From contig JALHMX010000001.1 of NCBI GenBank assembly GCA_022843825.1, positions 62,001 through 126,000 on the forward strand: DNA of 64,000 nt, read 5' to 3'. The notes under the pieces were generated by a model. The model worked only from the letters and a program-made list of their open reading frames with translations. It had not been told where the DNA came from and did no database searches. This DNA comes from Pseudobdellovibrionaceae bacterium. GTDB lineage: Bacteria > Bdellovibrionota > Bdellovibrionia > Bdellovibrionales > Bdellovibrionaceae. The first letter of the stretch is position 1; every line of letters begins with the position of its first letter. Below, piece after piece: positions 1 through 8,784 of this stretch. The translations under genes and the position numbers were made by a program.

Positions 1-1
1 T

Positions 2-73
2 AAGAACTTTAAACCTAATATAGATCCTAGAGTTATCGGCGCAATGTTTGAATCACACAGGCCCGGGCGATAG
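2..73 (+). CDS. C-terminal end of an unidentified protein (partial)
   Basis: An open frame enters from the left edge and stops at TAG 71-73, encoding 23 residues ending in ESHRPGR. The codons are GC-richer than the following 1 kb, which suggests the tail of a normal chromosomal gene rather than of the AT-rich island. The fragment is too short to assign a family. It could also be chance. Confidence 0.3.
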   Translation, partial: KNFKPNIDPRVIGAMFESHRPGR

Positions 74-217
74 ACTAAAGTGTGAAAACAAAAATCGCGA
101 AATACTTTCATTAATTTCTGCACAATAGTTAAGTAAAAAAATATATTTTTGGTCTGGTTTATTAATTTTAGTTTGCTTTAACTTGTTCGCAAATGAAAAT
201 TTATGTAATTTTTGATA

Positions 218-859
218 ATGATAAATCAAATTTTAAATTTTATAGAAAAATTTCAATTGTTTTTAATATTTTTCGTATGTTTTATAGGATTTTTCTTTGA
301 AACATATCAAACGCTTTTTGTAGGTATTATAGCGGGCTTGATAGCAATATGCTACGAAAGGCAAAAGACTAAGATTGAGGATCAAACATTCAAAAGAGAG
401 ATTTTTCATCGATATAATGAAAAATATAATTTGTTAAATGATAACCTAGTAGATTTGTCGAAGATTTCAGTTAATGCACATCTAGAGTTCTATAGTGGCG
501 GTAAATCGGATTTAAAAGATTGGATAGAATATATCGAAGACACAAAAAATATTGAATATACGAAAAATATTTTTGATTATTTAAATTTATGCGCAGAAGA
601 ATATTACTGGCACAAAAAAGGATTTGTAGAAAAAGAGGTTTGGGGCTGCTGGCACAGTGGAATGATTAGTTGGTATAAGAAGGCGAAGCTAATGCAAGCA
701 GTAGTTCACATTGAGAAAAGTACGGAGGCATCCTATTACAATGAAGATTTTTTAGAGTTATTTGATGAAAAAGTAATAAAAGATTCATTTGAAGTGCGAA
801 AAATAGAAGATATGTCCCATTGTAACAATAAATTAATATTAAGACGCAATATATTTTAG
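218..859 (+). CDS. Two-helix membrane protein with cytosolic C-terminal domain, unknown function
   Basis: About 213 residues. Two hydrophobic segments (about residues 8-25 and 29-45) are followed by a charged soluble domain rich in Lys, Glu, Asn and Tyr. The C-terminal half contains the stretch EEYYWHKKGFVEKEVWGCW, which resembles uncharacterised proteins often found beside restriction and other defence genes; this is memory of a general pattern, not a search. Base composition is strikingly AT-rich compared with hsdM downstream, a sign of separate acquisition. A TTG codon at 212 is also in frame, but ATG 218 is preferred; no clear ribosome binding site precedes either. Function is unknown; a membrane-associated accessory to the restriction locus is only inferred from position. 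Confidence 0.65.
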   Translation: MINQILNFIEKFQLFLIFFVCFIGFFFETYQTLFVGIIAGLIAICYERQKTKIEDQTFKREIFHRYNEKYNLLNDNLVDLSKISVNAHLEFYSGGKSDLKDWIEYIEDTKNIEYTKNIFDYLNLCAEEYYWHKKGFVEKEVWGCWHSGMISWYKKAKLMQAVVHIEKSTEASYYNEDFLELFDEKVIKDSFEVRKIEDMSHCNNKLILRRNIF

Positions 860-871
860 CAACTAAAAATG

Positions 872-888
872 ATTGCATTATTTGCAAT
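872..888. promoter_or_regulatory. Small inverted repeat before the RHH gene
   Basis: ATTGCA (872-877) and TGCAAT (883-888) are perfect arms around a 5-base AT spacer, ending 18 bases before the ribbon-helix-helix start codon. RHH regulators commonly bind short dyads in their own promoters, so this may be an autoregulatory operator. Only the repeat itself is observed. Confidence 0.35.
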
Positions 889-906
889 ATATTTCACAAT
901 AAAATT

Positions 907-1092
907 ATGAAAATAATTAAAGAGAAAGATAATAATCCGGCAGTTGCAGTTACGTTTAGGTTACCAAAAGCACTGATGATTCAAATTTCAGATCTTGCTG
1001 AAAAAAATGAATTATCTAAACAAAAGCTCGTCGCAGCTATTTTAGATCAAGCAATTAAAGATAAAAATTTTCAAATTAAGATTAAGGATTAG
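907..1092 (+). CDS. Ribbon-helix-helix DNA-binding protein
   Basis: 61 residues. A beta strand VTFRLPKALM (residues 15-24) is followed by two helices (about 25-35 and 38-50), the layout of a CopG/Arc-type ribbon-helix-helix domain. The C-terminal tail is short and basic. It lies only 3 bases before hsdM and is probably cotranscribed. A role as transcriptional regulator of the restriction operon, or as an antitoxin-like control protein, is inferred from fold and position. A short dyad just upstream (872-888) is a possible binding site. No separate toxin gene is adjacent. Confidence 0.7.
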   Translation: MKIIKEKDNNPAVAVTFRLPKALMIQISDLAEKNELSKQKLVAAILDQAIKDKNFQIKIKD

Positions 1093-1095
1093 CTT

Positions 1096-3468
1096 ATGGC
1101 AATCAAAAAATCAGAACTATATTCAAAACTCTGGGCAAGCTGTGATGAACTTCGTGGCGGCATGGATGCCAGCCAATACAAGGACTATGTGCTTGTACTT
1201 CTTTTCATTAAGTACGTTTCAGACAAGTATGCAGGCAAGAAAGATGCACCCATCGAAGTTCCCAAAGGCGGTAGCTTTAATGATCTTATCGAGCTTAAAA
1301 ATAAGAAGGATATCGGCGACAAAATTAACGTCGTAATTAAGAAACTAGCTCAATCCAACGATCTTGTTGGTGTAATTGATGTCGCCGACTTCAATAACCC
1401 AGATAAGCTGGGTAATGGTAACGAGATGGTAGACCGTCTCACCAAGCTAGTCGGAATTTTTCAAGATCTGAATCTTACCAGCAACAAAGCAGAAGACGAC
1501 GATCTGCTCGGCGATGCTTACGAATATCTAATGCGCCACTTCGCTACTGAATCGGGAAAGAGTAAAGGACAATTCTATACTCCTTCTGAAGTTTCTAGGA
1601 TTATGGCTAAAGTGATTGGCTTATCTGAAGCTAAAAGGGCAGATCAATCAATCTATGATCCGACCTGTGGGTCAGGATCATTGCTGTTGAAGGCCCACGA
1701 TGAAGCACCGAAGGACCTAACGATATTTGGTCAAGAAATGGATAATGCCACTCGAGCTTTATCCAAAATGAATATGATTCTGCATGGATGCCCCGACGCT
1801 TCGATCTTACAGGGCAATACTTTGGCAAATCCACTTTTTAAAGATGCAAAGACGGGTAAATTGAAATCGTTTGATTTCATTGTGGCTAATCCGCCGTTTT
1901 CTACAAAGTCATGGACGAGTGGATTTAATCCCGCAGAAGACGAATACAAACGCTTCGAGTACGGCATTCCGCCAGAAAAAAATGGTGACTACGCATTCTT
2001 ACTTCATATCGTCGCCTCACTAAAGCCAACAGGTAAGGGCGCAATCATTTTGCCGCATGGGGTTCTCTTCAGGGGTGGAGCTGAGGCTGTAATTAGAAAG
2101 AATCTAATTACCCAAGGCTTCATCAAAGGCATCATTGGCTTACCAGCGAATCTGTTTTATGGAACAGGCATTCCAGCCTGTATCATCATCGTAGACAAAG
2201 AAGGCGCAAGCAACCGTAAGGGCATCTTTATGATTGATGCCAGCAAAGGATTTATCAAAGACGGCAATAAAAATCGTCTCAGAGCACAAGACATTCACAA
2301 GATCGTAGATATTTTTAACAATCAAACTGAGCTTGATAAGTATGCTCGCTTGATACCTATTTCTGAAATCAGTGATCCAAAAAATGATTTCAATCTAAAC
2401 ATTCCACGTTACATTGATTCAAGTGAGCCAGAAGATCTTCAGGACATATCAGCGCATCTGAATGGAGGCATGCCAGATTATGATATCGAGGCTTTAGATG
2501 CTTACTGGAAGGCCATGCCCAATCTGCGAAGTAGCTTATTCAAAAAATCATCTAGAAAAGGCTATTCAGATCAACTCGTTAAAACCAGCGAAGTTAAGCG
2601 AACAATTTTTGATCACCCAGAATTTAAAAGCTATAATCAAACCGTTCAAAAAACATTCAATAAATGGCGGGATTCAAATCTTGAACTGCTTAATAAATTT
2701 AAAGCTGGAAGTAAGCCAAAAGAAGTTATCAGTATTCTTGCTGAGAGTATCCTAACGTCTTTTTCAAAAGCACCTTTGATAGATGCTTACGATATTTATC
2801 AGCATCTAATGGACTATTGGGCGTTAACAATGCAAGACGACCTCTATCTAATTTCCCATGACGGCTGGGTTGGTGTCATAGATAAAAAGTCAAACACTGA
2901 GCTAATCCCTGCCAACCTGATCATTAAAAGATTTTTTGAGAAAGAATCAAAAGCTTTAGAAGACCTGCAAGTCGATTGCGACACCTTCACGCGACAAATG
3001 GAAGAGCTTGCTGAAGAGCATGGTGCAGAAGATGGGCTTCTAAATGAAGCTAAAAACGATAAAGGAAAAATCACAAAAGTAACTGTTAAAGCTCGCCTTG
3101 CAGAAATAAGAGCAGACAAAGATGCCGCTGAAGAAAAGAAGCTATTAGAGCAGTACTTAGAGCTCAGCGAAAAAGAGACAACAGCAAATAAGAAGATCAA
3201 AGATGCCCAGAAAGACCTTGATGAGAAGGTTGCAGCTCAATATTCCAAGATTAAAGAGCCAGAGATTAAAGATCTGGTTATTAACTGTAAGTGGTTAGCA
3301 GCAATTGAAACATCAATTCAGTCAGAGCTTGATCGTGTGTCGCAAACTTTGGGCAACCGAATTAAGCTGTTAACGGAAAGGTATGAAATTTCGTTAAATG
3401 AAATATCTGAAATGATAAAAACTTTAGAGCCGAAAATTTATTCAATCATTGGAAAAACTATAATATGA
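1096..3468 (+). CDS. hsdM: Type I restriction-modification DNA methyltransferase subunit HsdM
   Basis: 790 residues. It methylates adenine N6 in the recognition sequence chosen by HsdS and is required in the HsdR2M2S1 nuclease complex. An HsdM N-terminal helical domain (about 5-140) precedes the methylase domain with the SAM-binding motif DPTCGSGSLLL (about 188-198) and catalytic NPPF (about 265). The protein is much longer than the classical EcoKI HsdM (529 residues, recalled). The extra C-terminal 270 residues are Lys/Glu-rich and probably coiled coil (about 610-745). Its last codon overlaps the next gene by ATGA, showing translational coupling. Confidence 0.95.
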   Translation: MAIKKSELYSKLWASCDELRGGMDASQYKDYVLVLLFIKYVSDKYAGKKDAPIEVPKGGSFNDLIELKNKKDIGDKINVVIKKLAQSNDLVGVIDVADFNNPDKLGNGNEMVDRLTKLVGIFQDLNLTSNKAEDDDLLGDAYEYLMRHFATESGKSKGQFYTPSEVSRIMAKVIGLSEAKRADQSIYDPTCGSGSLLLKAHDEAPKDLTIFGQEMDNATRALSKMNMILHGCPDASILQGNTLANPLFKDAKTGKLKSFDFIVANPPFSTKSWTSGFNPAEDEYKRFEYGIPPEKNGDYAFLLHIVASLKPTGKGAIILPHGVLFRGGAEAVIRKNLITQGFIKGIIGLPANLFYGTGIPACIIIVDKEGASNRKGIFMIDASKGFIKDGNKNRLRAQDIHKIVDIFNNQTELDKYARLIPISEISDPKNDFNLNIPRYIDSSEPEDLQDISAHLNGGMPDYDIEALDAYWKAMPNLRSSLFKKSSRKGYSDQLVKTSEVKRTIFDHPEFKSYNQTVQKTFNKWRDSNLELLNKFKAGSKPKEVISILAESILTSFSKAPLIDAYDIYQHLMDYWALTMQDDLYLISHDGWVGVIDKKSNTELIPANLIIKRFFEKESKALEDLQVDCDTFTRQMEELAEEHGAEDGLLNEAKNDKGKITKVTVKARLAEIRADKDAAEEKKLLEQYLELSEKETTANKKIKDAQKDLDEKVAAQYSKIKEPEIKDLVINCKWLAAIETSIQSELDRVSQTLGNRIKLLTERYEISLNEISEMIKTLEPKIYSIIGKTII

Positions 3469-3677
3469 AAAAACTTATAGTGGCACAAAATGAAAAACTT
3501 AACGAATTAGATACTGAACTGCAGACTTATGGATGTCACCATTCAAATCCCGATATATGTAGCTCAAACTCTTTGGATAAAATCTGCGCGTTTGTTAACT
3601 CGAATTGCATCTGTAAATTACCTCCGAGATCATGGAAAAAAATCTATCAGAAATTAAGAGAGGGTCGGAGTGATTAA
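3465..3677 (+). CDS. Small Cys-rich protein embedded between hsdM and hsdS
   Basis: 70 residues. The start overlaps the hsdM stop (ATGA at 3465-3468), and the end overlaps the hsdS GTG start by 8 bases, so all three genes are translationally coupled. After a short N-terminal helix there is a compact region with five cysteines (about residues 24, 32, 41, 48 and 50) and a His pair, ending in the basic motif PPRSWKKIYQKLR. The cysteine spacing could bind zinc. I recognise no named family. Conservation of its tight position suggests an accessory role in the restriction complex, for example in assembly or nuclease control, but this is inference. Confidence 0.72.
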   Translation: MKKLIVAQNEKLNELDTELQTYGCHHSNPDICSSNSLDKICAFVNSNCICKLPPRSWKKIYQKLREGRSD

Positions 3678-4941
3678 AAAACGCCTGGCCGAATGGAAAT
3701 ACAAAAAAATATCTGATTGTGTAGAAAGCCTACGAGGCGGCATCGCAATCGCCCCATCTGATTTTACCGAAGCTGAGGAAAATACAGTCGTACATAAAGG
3801 CGATGTGACATATGACGGTCTTCTAAATTTAACAGGCCGACAAAGTAGGTTTGTAAAGTCAATTGTCAAGCTGAAAAACCCACAGGCGGTCGTTACCCCT
3901 GACTACCTTGTTGTTTCGCTACGAGATCTAGTTCCTGATACCCCGCAACTCGGCCTAATAAATCAAATTCCTGACAAGAATAAGTTAGTTCTCGCTCAAG
4001 GAACCTATGGATTCAAAGTAAAATCCAAATTGATTCTACCTGAGTTTTTATGTCTAATATCAGCGACTTTTGAGTATAGAAAGTTGATGAGACTTGTTGC
4101 CGTTGGTAGCACCCAAAAACACATGCGAAGTAGCGAGTTTTTTAATCTTAAAATTCCTGTTCCGTCTTTAAGTGATCAAAGTAAAATCTGTGAGCCCCTA
4201 CAGTTGATTTCAAAAAACATTGAGCATAATGAAAAGCTCATCGCCAAAAAGCGAGATATTAAACAGGCGACAATGCAGCAGCTTCTCACTGGCAAAACTC
4301 GCCTCTCTGGGTTTAGTGGGAAATGGGATGTACTACCATTAGGTTTAATCGCTGATCCTAGGAAAGAGTGGAGTTTTACTGGTGGCCCCTTTGGCTCGAA
4401 TTTAAAGTCAGCTGATTACACGACGTCGGGTGTTAGAATCATTCAATTGCAAAATATTGGTGATGGCGAGTTTCGTGGAGAATATGAGATCTATACCTCC
4501 ACAAAGAAGGCTGATGAATTAAAAAGTTGCAATATTTTTCCTGGTGAGATTATTTTATCCAAGATGGGAGATCCTGTCGCGAGGGCATGTCTGATACCCG
4601 ATAGCCATGATCGCTTCCTAATGTGTTCAGATGGTATCCGTTTAGCTGTTAATACAAAAATCCATAATACATATTATATTTACAGTCAAATAAACGCCCC
4701 GGAGTTTAGGACAAAGGCGAATAATGCTGGAACTGGCTCTACACGGAAACGCATTGGCTTGACTGAATTACGAGGCATCACAATTGGATGTCCGGCCCTC
4801 GCAGAGCAAAATGCAATTGCTAAGATTCTGTCAGACATGAATGTAGAATTATCAAGTCTCAGAACCAAACTCGAAAAACTCAAACTCCTCAAGCAAGGCA
4901 TGATGCAAGAGCTACTAACTGGAAGGATTCGTTTAGTATGA
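3670..4941 (+). CDS. hsdS: Type I restriction-modification specificity subunit HsdS
   Basis: 423 residues, read from GTG 3670 with a purine-rich ribosome site GGGTCGGAG directly before it. HsdS selects the bipartite DNA target. Two variable target-recognition domains (about 1-190 and 215-400) are each followed by a conserved helix that ends in near-identical motifs: ATMQQLLTGKTRL (about 199-212) and GMMQELLTGRIRL (about 410-422). These repeats form the spacer helices that hold the two half-site domains. The gene is intact. Its TGA overlaps the hsdR ATG. The target sequence cannot be read from the protein. Confidence 0.93.
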   Translation: MIKKRLAEWKYKKISDCVESLRGGIAIAPSDFTEAEENTVVHKGDVTYDGLLNLTGRQSRFVKSIVKLKNPQAVVTPDYLVVSLRDLVPDTPQLGLINQIPDKNKLVLAQGTYGFKVKSKLILPEFLCLISATFEYRKLMRLVAVGSTQKHMRSSEFFNLKIPVPSLSDQSKICEPLQLISKNIEHNEKLIAKKRDIKQATMQQLLTGKTRLSGFSGKWDVLPLGLIADPRKEWSFTGGPFGSNLKSADYTTSGVRIIQLQNIGDGEFRGEYEIYTSTKKADELKSCNIFPGEIILSKMGDPVARACLIPDSHDRFLMCSDGIRLAVNTKIHNTYYIYSQINAPEFRTKANNAGTGSTRKRIGLTELRGITIGCPALAEQNAIAKILSDMNVELSSLRTKLEKLKLLKQGMMQELLTGRIRLV

Positions 4942-7900
4942 TAACAAAGTCGTCCACGGTTGGACAAATCGAAAGAAAAACCCAAGATCGAATCGTCGGG
5001 CTATTTAAGACAAAGCTTCAATATGACTACCTTGGAAACTGGGAAGAAAACGCAGACAATAGAAATATCGAACGAGAGTATTTAGAAAAGCATCTAAATG
5101 GAAAGTACAACGACGACCTAATTTCAAAAGCATTGTTTGCGCTAGAAAAGGTCAACGACGATACGACCAAGAGCCTTTACGATTCCAATAAGGCGATCTA
5201 CAGCCTTCTTCGTGGCGGAGTGAAGGTTAAGCCAGGTGCTAGCGATAATACTGTCACGGTTGATTTAATTGACTGGAAAAATCCACTAGCCAATCACTTT
5301 GCTATCGCTGAAGAGGTCACAGTTAAGGGTAAGCATGAAAAGCGCCCTGACGTGGTTGTTTATGTAAATGGGATTGCTTTGGCAGTCATTGAACTTAAGC
5401 GTTCAACTGTTTCAATTGGCGAAGGCATTCGGCAAAATTTAGATAATCAGCAGAAACATTTTATTCAGCGATTTTTTAATACCATTCAGCTTGTCGTTGC
5501 AGGGAACGATACGCAAGGTCTTCGGTATGGAACTATCGAAACCACAGAAACTTATTATCTTGGCTGGAAAGAACCCAGTGATATCAAGAATCCATTCGAT
5601 AAGTCGATCCTTCAGCTTTTTGACAAAAAGAGGTTTTTAGAAATCATCCATGACTTCATCATCTTTGATGCGGGCGTTAAGAAAGTCCCCCGCCACAATC
5701 AGTACTTTGGTGTCAAGGCAGCGCAAGAACGTTTAAAGAAAAAAGAAGGTGGAATTATTTGGCATACTCAAGGCAGTGGTAAATCTATCACCATGGTTTT
5801 GCTGTCTCGCTGGGTTAGGGAAAACATCACTGACTCCAGAGTCTTGGTTATTACAGACCGAAAAGAGCTTGATGAGCAAATCGAAGGTGATTTTCTGGGT
5901 GCTGGTGAAGAAATCTATCGCTGCTCAAGTGCTAAAGATTTAATTGATAATTTAAATGCCTCTCAGCCAGCTTTGCTTTGTTCATTGGTTCATAAGTTTG
6001 GCCACCAGCAGGATGAAAACGATGTCGCAGGTTACATTGAAGACATACGAAGCCATTTGCCCAAAGACTTTAATGCAAAAGGTAATATGTACGTGTTTGT
6101 GGATGAATGCCATAGAACACAAAGCGGCGTTTTGCATGATGCAATGAAAGAGTTACTACCGAATGCGCACTTTATTGGATTTACAGGAACGCCATTACTT
6201 AAAAAAGATAAAGCTAAGAGTATTGAAATATTCGGAACATATATCCACACCTACAAATTTGATGAAGCGGTCAAAGATGGTGTTGTTTTAGATCTGCAGT
6301 ATGAAGCTCGTGACATCGATCAAGACATCACTTCAGCCGATAAGATTGACCAGTGGTTTGCGGCAAAAACCAAAGGTCTTAATGATATGGCTATTGCACA
6401 GCTCAAACAGAGATGGGGCACATTACGCAAAGTTTTTAGCGCAAGAGAACGTCTAGAGAAGATAGTTGCCGATATCCTGCTTGATATGGAAATCAAGGAT
6501 CGCCTTAAAAGCGGTCGTGGCAATGCGATGTTTGTAACCGACAGCATCTACTCTGCTTGCCGTGTGTATCAGATGTTTATTGATAAGGGCTTTACCAAGT
6601 GTGCAATCATCACCTCTTACTCCCCAAATATTTCTGAAATCAAAGGCGAGACTACTGGTGAAGGTAAAACTGAAAAACTACTTCAATACGATGCTTATAA
6701 AAAGATGCTGTCCAGCTGGTTCAATGAACCTGAAGATAAAGCAATTAATAAAGCTGAGCTTTTTGAAGAACAGGTAAAGAAGAAATTTGAAAAAGAACCT
6801 GGCCAGATGAAGCTTTTGATCGTGGTGGATAAGCTGCTGACTGGCTTTGATGCTCCGACGGCGACTTACCTTTATATCGACAAGCAAATGCAGGACCACG
6901 CACTTTTTCAAGCCATCTGCCGAGTCAATCGGCTCGATGGTGAAGACAAAGAGTATGGTTACATCATAGACTATAAAGATTTGTTCAAGAGCATTGAAAA
7001 AGCTGTTGATAGCTACACGACCGAAGCATTTGAAGGTTTTGATGAATCCGAAGTTGAGGGGCTTTTAAATAATCGTCTAGAAAAAGCCAAAGAAAAGTTA
7101 GATGAAGTTCGAGAACAAATAAAAATGCTCTGTGAGCCCGTCAGAGAACCAAAGGGCACCGAAGAGTATCTATACTATTTTTGCCCACAAGATGACGATA
7201 CAGAAGATGATATCCGCAACAAAGATCGCAATCGCTTAGCCCTTTATAAAATGGCTGCCTCATATCTGAGAAATTATGCTTCCTTGGCCAGCGAAATGGT
7301 TGAAGCAGGATATACAGATAAAGAGGCTAAGGACATAAAGTCCGAGGTGGAGTATTACGAGAAGGTTCGTGAGGAAGTAAAACTTGGCAGCGGTGACTAT
7401 ATTGACCTTAAAGCTTACGAGCCAGCTATGCGCCACTTGATTGATTCCTACATTGAAGCTGAAGACAGTGAAAAGATCTCAGCCTTTGATGATATGTCAT
7501 TGGTGGAACTTATTGTTGAGCGTGGTGATAAGGCGATTGAAGCGTTGCCAAAGGGAATTAAGAAAAGCGAAAAGGCCACCGCTGAAACAATTGAAAACAA
7601 CGTCCGTAAGGTTTTAGTCGAACAAACTCCAATCAATCCCAAATATTACGAGGACATGTCTGTTCTGTTTGAAGAGCTGATAGAAAAGCGCCGCAAAGGT
7701 GCAATCAAGTACGAAGAATATTTACGAAAAGTTGTAGAGCTGACTAAAAAGATCCAAAAGCCAGAAACAAGCTCAAAGTACCCAGTGACTATGAACACAC
7801 CTGCAAAGCGATCCTTGTTCGATAACCTTGGTGCAGATGAAAAACTAGCATCAGATTTAGATTCCGACATTCGAACAAACAAGAAGGATGACTGGCGTGG

Positions 7901-8006
7901 GGACAGGATAAAAGAGAAGGGACTTCGGTCTATTATTCGCAAGTATGTGCCCGATTCTGAAGTTGATCGGATTTTCAACTTAGTTAAAGAACAAAAAGAG
8001 TACTGA
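4938..8006 (+). CDS. hsdR: Type I restriction endonuclease subunit HsdR
   Basis: 1022 residues. This is the motor and nuclease of the type I complex: it translocates DNA with ATP and cuts unmodified DNA at a distance. The N-terminal PD-(D/E)xK nuclease shows RPDVVVYVNGIALAVIELKR (about 136-155). The SF2 helicase core follows with Walker A GSGKS (about 277-281), DECH (about 388-391) and GFTGTP (about 412-417), then a Lys/Glu-rich C-terminal region that would contact HsdM. All catalytic motifs appear intact, so the system is probably active. It starts inside the hsdS stop (ATGA). Confidence 0.95.
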   Translation: MITKSSTVGQIERKTQDRIVGLFKTKLQYDYLGNWEENADNRNIEREYLEKHLNGKYNDDLISKALFALEKVNDDTTKSLYDSNKAIYSLLRGGVKVKPGASDNTVTVDLIDWKNPLANHFAIAEEVTVKGKHEKRPDVVVYVNGIALAVIELKRSTVSIGEGIRQNLDNQQKHFIQRFFNTIQLVVAGNDTQGLRYGTIETTETYYLGWKEPSDIKNPFDKSILQLFDKKRFLEIIHDFIIFDAGVKKVPRHNQYFGVKAAQERLKKKEGGIIWHTQGSGKSITMVLLSRWVRENITDSRVLVITDRKELDEQIEGDFLGAGEEIYRCSSAKDLIDNLNASQPALLCSLVHKFGHQQDENDVAGYIEDIRSHLPKDFNAKGNMYVFVDECHRTQSGVLHDAMKELLPNAHFIGFTGTPLLKKDKAKSIEIFGTYIHTYKFDEAVKDGVVLDLQYEARDIDQDITSADKIDQWFAAKTKGLNDMAIAQLKQRWGTLRKVFSARERLEKIVADILLDMEIKDRLKSGRGNAMFVTDSIYSACRVYQMFIDKGFTKCAIITSYSPNISEIKGETTGEGKTEKLLQYDAYKKMLSSWFNEPEDKAINKAELFEEQVKKKFEKEPGQMKLLIVVDKLLTGFDAPTATYLYIDKQMQDHALFQAICRVNRLDGEDKEYGYIIDYKDLFKSIEKAVDSYTTEAFEGFDESEVEGLLNNRLEKAKEKLDEVREQIKMLCEPVREPKGTEEYLYYFCPQDDDTEDDIRNKDRNRLALYKMAASYLRNYASLASEMVEAGYTDKEAKDIKSEVEYYEKVREEVKLGSGDYIDLKAYEPAMRHLIDSYIEAEDSEKISAFDDMSLVELIVERGDKAIEALPKGIKKSEKATAETIENNVRKVLVEQTPINPKYYEDMSVLFEELIEKRRKGAIKYEEYLRKVVELTKKIQKPETSSKYPVTMNTPAKRSLFDNLGADEKLASDLDSDIRTNKKDDWRGDRIKEKGLRSIIRKYVPDSEVDRIFNLVKEQKEY

Positions 8007-8007
8007 C

Positions 8008-8715
8008 ATGGATGTAATCAAAGTTGGTGATCTCTCAATTGAGATAGACCGCAAAGATATTAAGAATGCACATCTTGAGGTGAATCCACCTGATGGTCAC
8101 ATCCGCGTAGCGACGCCACTGCAAATGTCTAATGATGCTGTTAGGCTTCTAGTTATTTCGCGAATCACCTGGATCAAAAAACAGATCAAAGCCTTTAAAA
8201 ATCAACAACGCGAAACCAAGCGGGAATATTTATCTGGGGAGAGCCACTATTTTTTTGGTAAGCGATATTTGCTAGACGTGGTTCATAGTCATGAAATTCC
8301 CAACGTTGCTATCAAAGGAAATCAAATTAAGCTCTTTGTTTCGTCGGATTCGACCAGAGATCAAAGGCATGCGGTTTTAGACAATTGGTATCGTAACGAG
8401 CTGAAGTCTGAAGCTGCAAATTTTATTGAAGAGTGGAAATCTAATCTCGGTTTAGAGCATGTTGAGTGGGAAATTAGAAAAATGAAAACTCAGTGGGGAT
8501 CCTGCTTGCCCGAGCAGAATAGAATTATCCTTAACTCTGAATTAGCTAAACAGCCTTATCACTCACTTGAATATGTAATTGTTCATGAATTGTTACATTT
8601 TAAAATTCCAGATCATAACGAAGAATTTTTTAAATTACTTGGAAGCAAGTTACCGGACTGGCGTTCGCTCAAAGAAGAGTTGAATTACAGATTGCCTTAC
8701 GCAGATTTTGAATAA
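8008..8715 (+). CDS. YgjP-type (DUF45/M48-like) metallopeptidase
   Basis: 235 residues. It starts one base after the hsdR stop. The C-terminal half has the zinc motif HELLHFKIPDHNEEF (about 193-207), giving HExxH plus a downstream His and Glu, and the family signature TQWGSC (about 161-166). Proteins of this family commonly sit at the end of type I restriction operons (recalled). The role may be proteolytic control of restriction subunits, similar in idea to the ClpXP-mediated alleviation known for HsdR, but that link is inference. No secretion signal, so it should be cytosolic. Confidence 0.85.
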   Translation: MDVIKVGDLSIEIDRKDIKNAHLEVNPPDGHIRVATPLQMSNDAVRLLVISRITWIKKQIKAFKNQQRETKREYLSGESHYFFGKRYLLDVVHSHEIPNVAIKGNQIKLFVSSDSTRDQRHAVLDNWYRNELKSEAANFIEEWKSNLGLEHVEWEIRKMKTQWGSCLPEQNRIILNSELAKQPYHSLEYVIVHELLHFKIPDHNEEFFKLLGSKLPDWRSLKEELNYRLPYADFE

Positions 8716-8784
8716 AGATTATCTAAATAAAATCCGCATTAATTTTAACTCATTGTGGGCTAGGTTCATCAAAAAAACTTATAT

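Noticed and set aside
2844-3200. Hydrophobic 118-residue frame on the minus strand
   Set aside because: It is the mirror of the Lys/Glu-rich codons in the hsdM coiled coil and has no ribosome site; antisense shadow.
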